Position numbers and translations under genes: made by a program
In this document: one piece after another, positions 5,048-7,732 of the stretch
Layout: each line of letters opens with the position of its first letter
Position numbering within the stretch: position 1 is the stretch's first letter
The notes under the pieces: generated by a model
Seen by the model: only the letters and a program-made list of their open reading frames with translations
Databases searched by the model: none
What the model was told of the DNA's origin: nothing
Assembly (NCBI GenBank): GCA_017889845.1
Contig: JAGGAJ010000172.1
Span: 1-7,732 of the forward strand
Source: Deltaproteobacteria bacterium
Lineage (GTDB): Bacteria; Desulfobacterota; Deferrimicrobia; Deferrimicrobiales; Deferrimicrobiaceae
Length of the DNA stretch: 7,732 nt
Reading direction: 5' to 3'

Positions 5048-5731
5048 ATGAGAGTCCACTCCCTCCCGCTGCCGGAGGCGGTCATCTTCGACTTCGACGG
5101 GATCATCGTCGACACGGAACCGCTGCATTACAAGGCGTTCCTCTCGGTGCTCGAACCCCTCGGACTGGGATTCGCATGGGAGGAATACGTCGCGACCTAC
5201 ATGGGATTCGACGACCGCGATGCGTTCCGGGAAGCATACCGCGCCCGGGGCAGGGATCTCGACGGAAAGTCGCTGAAATCCCTCGTCGCCGCCAAATCCC
5301 GGGCGTTCCTGGACATCCTCCGGGCGGGCGTGGAGCCGTACCCCGGGGCGGTGCCGATGATCGAGTCCCTGCACGTCGCCGGCGTTCCCCTCGCGATCAG
5401 CAGCGGGGCGCTGCTCTCCGACGTCGCGCCCATTCTCGGTGGTCTCGGCATCGACAGGTGCTTCCCCGTCGTCGTGACCGCCGACGACGTGCGGAAGAGC
5501 AAGCCCGATCCCGAGTGCTACGCCCTCGCCTTCCGGCGCCTGTCCCGCATGCGCCCTGCCCGGGTGACGGTCCCGGAGCGGTCCTTCGCCATCGAGGACA
5601 CCCCCGCCGGAATCCGGTCCGCGAAGGGGGCGGGGTTGCGGGTTCTGGCGGTGACGAACAGCTACGGGGCGGGGGAACTCGCCGAAGCCGACTGGGTCGC
5701 CGACTCGCTGGAGAACGTCCGGATCGCCTGA
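5048..5731 (+). CDS. HAD-superfamily hydrolase, beta-phosphoglucomutase/phosphatase-like
   Basis: A 227-residue HAD subfamily IA protein. Motif I is FDFDGIIVDTEP with nucleophile D15 and acid/base D17. A helical cap spans about 20-90. Motif II is AISSGA (S118-S119), motif III is SKPDPECY with K152, and motif IV is AIEDTPAGIRSAKGAG with E183-D184 binding Mg2+. DTEPLHYKAF after motif I and EDTPAGI are typical of beta-phosphoglucomutase and small-sugar or phosphoglycolate phosphatases. It acts in the cytoplasm on a phosphorylated small molecule whose identity cannot be read here. I chose ATG 5048 because AGGAGGT lies 11 nt upstream and motif I then falls at the usual distance. The frame stays open upstream to about 4520, but that part has no family similarity and opposes the Cys-protein gene. 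It ends 3 bp from the convergent infA stop. Confidence 0.92.
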   Translation: MRVHSLPLPEAVIFDFDGIIVDTEPLHYKAFLSVLEPLGLGFAWEEYVATYMGFDDRDAFREAYRARGRDLDGKSLKSLVAAKSRAFLDILRAGVEPYPGAVPMIESLHVAGVPLAISSGALLSDVAPILGGLGIDRCFPVVVTADDVRKSKPDPECYALAFRRLSRMRPARVTVPERSFAIEDTPAGIRSAKGAGLRVLAVTNSYGAGELAEADWVADSLENVRIA

Positions 5732-5734
5732 CGG

Positions 5735-5956
5735 TTACGTTTTGTGCCGGTAGAGGATCAGCCCGTGGGTCGGGTCATACGGGGACACTCCAACCGTGAC
5801 CCGGTCCCCGACGATGACCCGGATGCGGAAGCGACGCATCGCGCCGCCGAGCTTCGCGGTCACGGTCTGGCCGGACTCGAGGCGCACGACGAAATTCCCG
5901 CCGCCGCGGCCCTCCGTCACGGTGCCCTCCAGGTTCGCCAGGTCGTCCTTGGCCAC
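5735..5956 (-). CDS. infA: Translation initiation factor IF-1, divergent
   Basis: A 73-residue single OB-fold (S1-type) protein. It aligns end to end with IF-1: MAKDDLANLEGTV, FVVRLESGQTVTAKLGGAMRRFRIRVIVGDRVTV, then SPYDPTHGLILYRHK. IF-1 binds the ribosomal A site on the 30S subunit during initiation. The common HISGKMR loop is replaced by KLGGAMR (35-41), the usual VELSPYD is VGVSPYD, and a Gly-rich loop (17-20) replaces the usual Leu-Pro-Asn. The start is GTG at 5956-5954; an in-frame TGA two codons upstream rules out a longer form, and the ribosome-binding site (GGGG) is weak. It is not next to ribosomal protein genes, so it may be a second copy, as in lineages with two infA genes. It follows tpx by 102 bp with a dyad just upstream. 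Confidence 0.93.
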   Translation of the reverse strand: MAKDDLANLEGTVTEGRGGGNFVVRLESGQTVTAKLGGAMRRFRIRVIVGDRVTVGVSPYDPTHGLILYRHKT

Positions 5957-5966
5957 GATTCACCCC

Positions 5967-5986
5967 GTTCCACAGTAGCATGGAAC
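5967..5986 (-). promoter_or_regulatory. Inverted repeat just upstream of infA
   Basis: GTTCCA (5967-5972) and TGGAAC (5981-5986) are perfect 6-bp inverted arms with an 8-nt spacer, ending 10 nt before the GTG start. On the minus strand a TGCTACTGT (extended -10-like) lies across the spacer and inner arm. It may be an operator over a promoter or a leader hairpin limiting access to the weak ribosome-binding site. No good -35 was found. Confidence 0.35.
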
Positions 5987-6058
5987 CACCACGGATCGGG
6001 CGGAAATGCCGTACGCGGATACCCCGGATGTTCCCCCGGCCCGATGCGGGCGGCCGAC

Positions 6059-6574
6059 CTACCGGAGACTCTTCGCCGCCGAAAGGACCGCCGCGTAGTC
6101 CGGCTCCTGCGCGACTTCCTTCACGTGCTGGACGTACCGGACCGTGTCGCTCCCGTCGACGACGAAGATCGAACGGGACAGCAGCTTCAGTTCCTTGATG
6201 AGAACCCCGTACGCGGAGGCGAAGGAGCGGTCCTGGTAGTCGGACAGGGTCCGGACCTTGTCTATCCCGGCTGCCGCGCACCAACGTTTCTGCGCGAACG
6301 GCAGGTCCAGGCTGACCGTGAGGACCACGACGTTCCCGGGTAGGCCTGCCGCCTCCTGGTTGAAGCGGCGCGTCTCCGTGTCGCACACCGGGGTGTCGAG
6401 GGACGGGACCGCGCTGATGATCTTGACCTTCCCCGCGAAGTCCGCGAGCGTCACTGGGGCAAGGCCTGTGTCCACGACCCGGAAGTCGGGCGCCTTGTCC
6501 CCCACCTTGACCTCGGGGCCCAGGAGGGTCATCGGGTTCCCCTTGAACGTAATGATTCCCTTGCGTTCCTGCAT
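6059..6574 (-). CDS. tpx: Thiol peroxidase, atypical 2-Cys peroxiredoxin
   Basis: A 171-residue Tpx that reduces hydrogen peroxide and organic (lipid) hydroperoxides using thioredoxin. The peroxidatic cysteine is C64 in PSLDTPVCDTETRRFN, with T61 in the Pro-x-x-x-Thr/Ser-x-x-Cys motif. The resolving cysteine is C99 in KRWCAAAGI, and R134 in LLSRSIFVVD completes the active site. GDKAPDF at 25-31 is the standard start of the thioredoxin fold. The length matches the family (about 168). I chose ATG 6574 because GGAGGA lies 6 nt upstream and the Tpx N-terminus begins here; 24 further in-frame codons upstream look non-coding. It lies 84 bp downstream of the histidine kinase gene on the same strand. 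A TATAGG (6606-6601) upstream could be a -10, but no adequate -35 was found. Confidence 0.97.
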   Translation of the reverse strand: MQERKGIITFKGNPMTLLGPEVKVGDKAPDFRVVDTGLAPVTLADFAGKVKIISAVPSLDTPVCDTETRRFNQEAAGLPGNVVVLTVSLDLPFAQKRWCAAAGIDKVRTLSDYQDRSFASAYGVLIKELKLLSRSIFVVDGSDTVRYVQHVKEVAQEPDYAAVLSAAKSLR

Positions 6575-6626
6575 GGCGTCCTCCAATACCGGGTTTGACC
6601 TATAGGACGACCGGAGGGTCCAAACC

Positions 6627-6641
6627 GTTTCCTGGGGAAAC
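6627..6641 (-). terminator. Small hairpin between the kinase gene and tpx
   Basis: GTTTCC and GGAAAC are perfect 6-bp arms around a 3-nt loop, starting 17 nt after the kinase stop. No U-tract follows, so it may be a weak or Rho-assisted terminator, or simply a leader structure for tpx. Confidence 0.35.
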
Positions 6642-6658
6642 CCCATCCCCGGGTCAGC

Positions 6659-7732
6659 CTACCCGCCCGGGGAACCCCCGGCGGCCCTGCCCGGCGGGGG
6701 CGACATGACGTGTTCCACGACCCGCCGCAGCTCCTCGATCCGGTACGGTTTCCCGAGCATTCCGAGGAAACCGTACGCGCCGTGGTCGGACATGACCGGG
6801 TCGGAGGAGTAGCCGCTGCAGACGATCACCCTGGCGTCGGGATACATCCCGACCAACCGCGCGCATGCCTCCTTCCCGCCCATCCTCCCGGGAACAGTGA
6901 GGTCCATGACGACCAGGTCGAACGGCTTCCCCGCCGCAGCGGCGTCCTCGTACATCCGGATCGCCTCGCTCCCGTCCCGGGCGCCCTGCGTTTCATACCC
7001 GAGATGTTCCAGCATGCCGATGGCCATGTCGCGGACCAGGTCCTCGTCGTCCATCACGAGGATCCGCCATTTCCCGCCCGGGGCGGCCTTCCTTTCCGCG
7101 TTCCCCTCGAGAGGGATCCGCCCGGTCGACGCCGGGAGGTAGATCGACGCCGTCGTCCCCGCGCCGGGTTCCGACTCCACGAACAGGTTCCCCCCGTGGT
7201 TTTTCAGGATGTGGTAGGCGGTCGTGAGGCCCAATCCGGTACCGTTTTCCCGGGTGGTGAAATACGGGTAGAAGATCCGCTTCAGGTTCTCCCTCGGGAT
7301 GCCCGCACCCTCGTCCGACACCTCGATCCTCACGTACGGCCCCGGCTTGACGTACGCCATTTCCCCCGGACCGACGGTGACGTTCGAACCATGGACCCGG
7401 ACGGTTCCGCCGCCGGGCATCGCCTGCACCGCGTTGGTCACCAGGTTGCGGATCGCCTGGCCGATCTGCCCGGCGTCTGCGTCCGCAGCCCACAGGTCCT
7501 CCGCGATCCCGAACTCGCACCGGACCGGCGCGCCGCGGACCGCCAGCAGGGCGGAGTCCCGGACGACGCCTTCCAGGGAGATCCGCTCGCGGACCGGTAC
7601 CCCCCCCTTCGAGAATACGAGGAGTTTGCCGGCGAGTTCAGATGCCTGCCCGGATGCCCTCTCCGCCGCCTCCAACCTCGCGACGGCCTTGCTCCCGGGG
7701 TCCAGGATCTGCTTCGCCAGGGAGATGTTCCC
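6659..7732 (-). CDS. Hybrid sensor histidine kinase with C-terminal receiver, 5' part outside the window
   Basis: The C-terminal 357 residues of a signalling kinase, numbered here from the codon at 7732-7730. It opens with GNISLAKQ, which in this family directly follows the HDFNNLL...I phospho-acceptor helix, so the histidine itself lies just outside. The HATPase domain (about 55-200) has the N box NLVTNAVQAMP (starting N96), G1 DEGAGI (D140), F box IFYPYFTT and G2 GTGLGL (164-169). A receiver domain (about 222-345) has D228-D229, phospho-acceptor D277 in VVMDLTVPG, S306 in CSGYS and K328 in LGKPY. A Gly/Pro-rich tail ends it. There is no DNA-binding output domain, so phosphotransfer to another protein is expected. 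The sensory part is unseen and the ligand unknown. tpx follows 84 bp downstream. Confidence 0.93.
   Translation of the reverse strand, partial: GNISLAKQILDPGSKAVARLEAAERASGQASELAGKLLVFSKGGVPVRERISLEGVVRDSALLAVRGAPVRCEFGIAEDLWAADADAGQIGQAIRNLVTNAVQAMPGGGTVRVHGSNVTVGPGEMAYVKPGPYVRIEVSDEGAGIPRENLKRIFYPYFTTRENGTGLGLTTAYHILKNHGGNLFVESEPGAGTTASIYLPASTGRIPLEGNAERKAAPGGKWRILVMDDEDLVRDMAIGMLEHLGYETQGARDGSEAIRMYEDAAAAGKPFDLVVMDLTVPGRMGGKEACARLVGMYPDARVIVCSGYSSDPVMSDHGAYGFLGMLGKPYRIEELRRVVEHVMSPPPGRAAGGSPGG

Noticed and set aside
5775..6386. 203-codon minus-strand frame across tpx and infA
   Set aside because: Out of frame with both conserved genes, crosses their spacer and is low-complexity.

Overview
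The window is very GC-rich, with most third codon positions G or C, and it is densely coded. It looks like a chromosomal housekeeping and accessory stretch from a Gram-negative bacterium. The evidence is an OmpA-type periplasmic/outer-membrane protein with a signal peptide, a DUF1820 protein, an atypical 2-Cys Tpx and a hybrid histidine kinase-receiver. The LL-diaminopimelate aminotransferase route to lysine and the gene styles fit a Desulfobacterota/deltaproteobacterial-like lineage. That taxonomic guess is inference and only moderately supported.

Layout. (1) 1-312, minus: start of a PflX-like radical SAM protein, cut by the window edge. (2) 313-456: divergent promoter region with an 8-bp dyad over the likely -10. 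(3) 457-2275, plus: a NUDIX hydrolase of the ADP-ribose pyrophosphatase type, then dapL. (4) 2288-4948, minus: in transcription order, a small Cys/His-containing exported or membrane-anchored protein, an orphan HicB-like protein, a DUF1820 protein with a duplicated 20-bp promoter element, and a 441-residue OmpA-family protein with its own promoter. (5) 4949-5047: AT-rich divergent spacer. (6) 5048-5731, plus: HAD phosphatase/phosphoglucomutase-like protein. (7) 5735-7732, minus: a histidine kinase-receiver (5' part beyond the window), thiol peroxidase tpx and a divergent IF-1 (infA), ending 3 bp from the HAD gene stop.

The genes do not form one pathway. They read as short transcription units: nucleotide-sugar clean-up plus lysine/peptidoglycan precursor synthesis; envelope proteins; and a redox and signalling group. 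No mobile element, CRISPR array, tRNA or rRNA was seen, and no stretch over 300 bases lacks a gene. No convincing new multi-gene system is visible. The points most worth following are the tandem promoter repeat with its leader hairpin before the DUF1820 gene, the small Cys-rich protein next to a HicB without HicA, the dyad at the radical SAM promoter, and the IF-1 variant.
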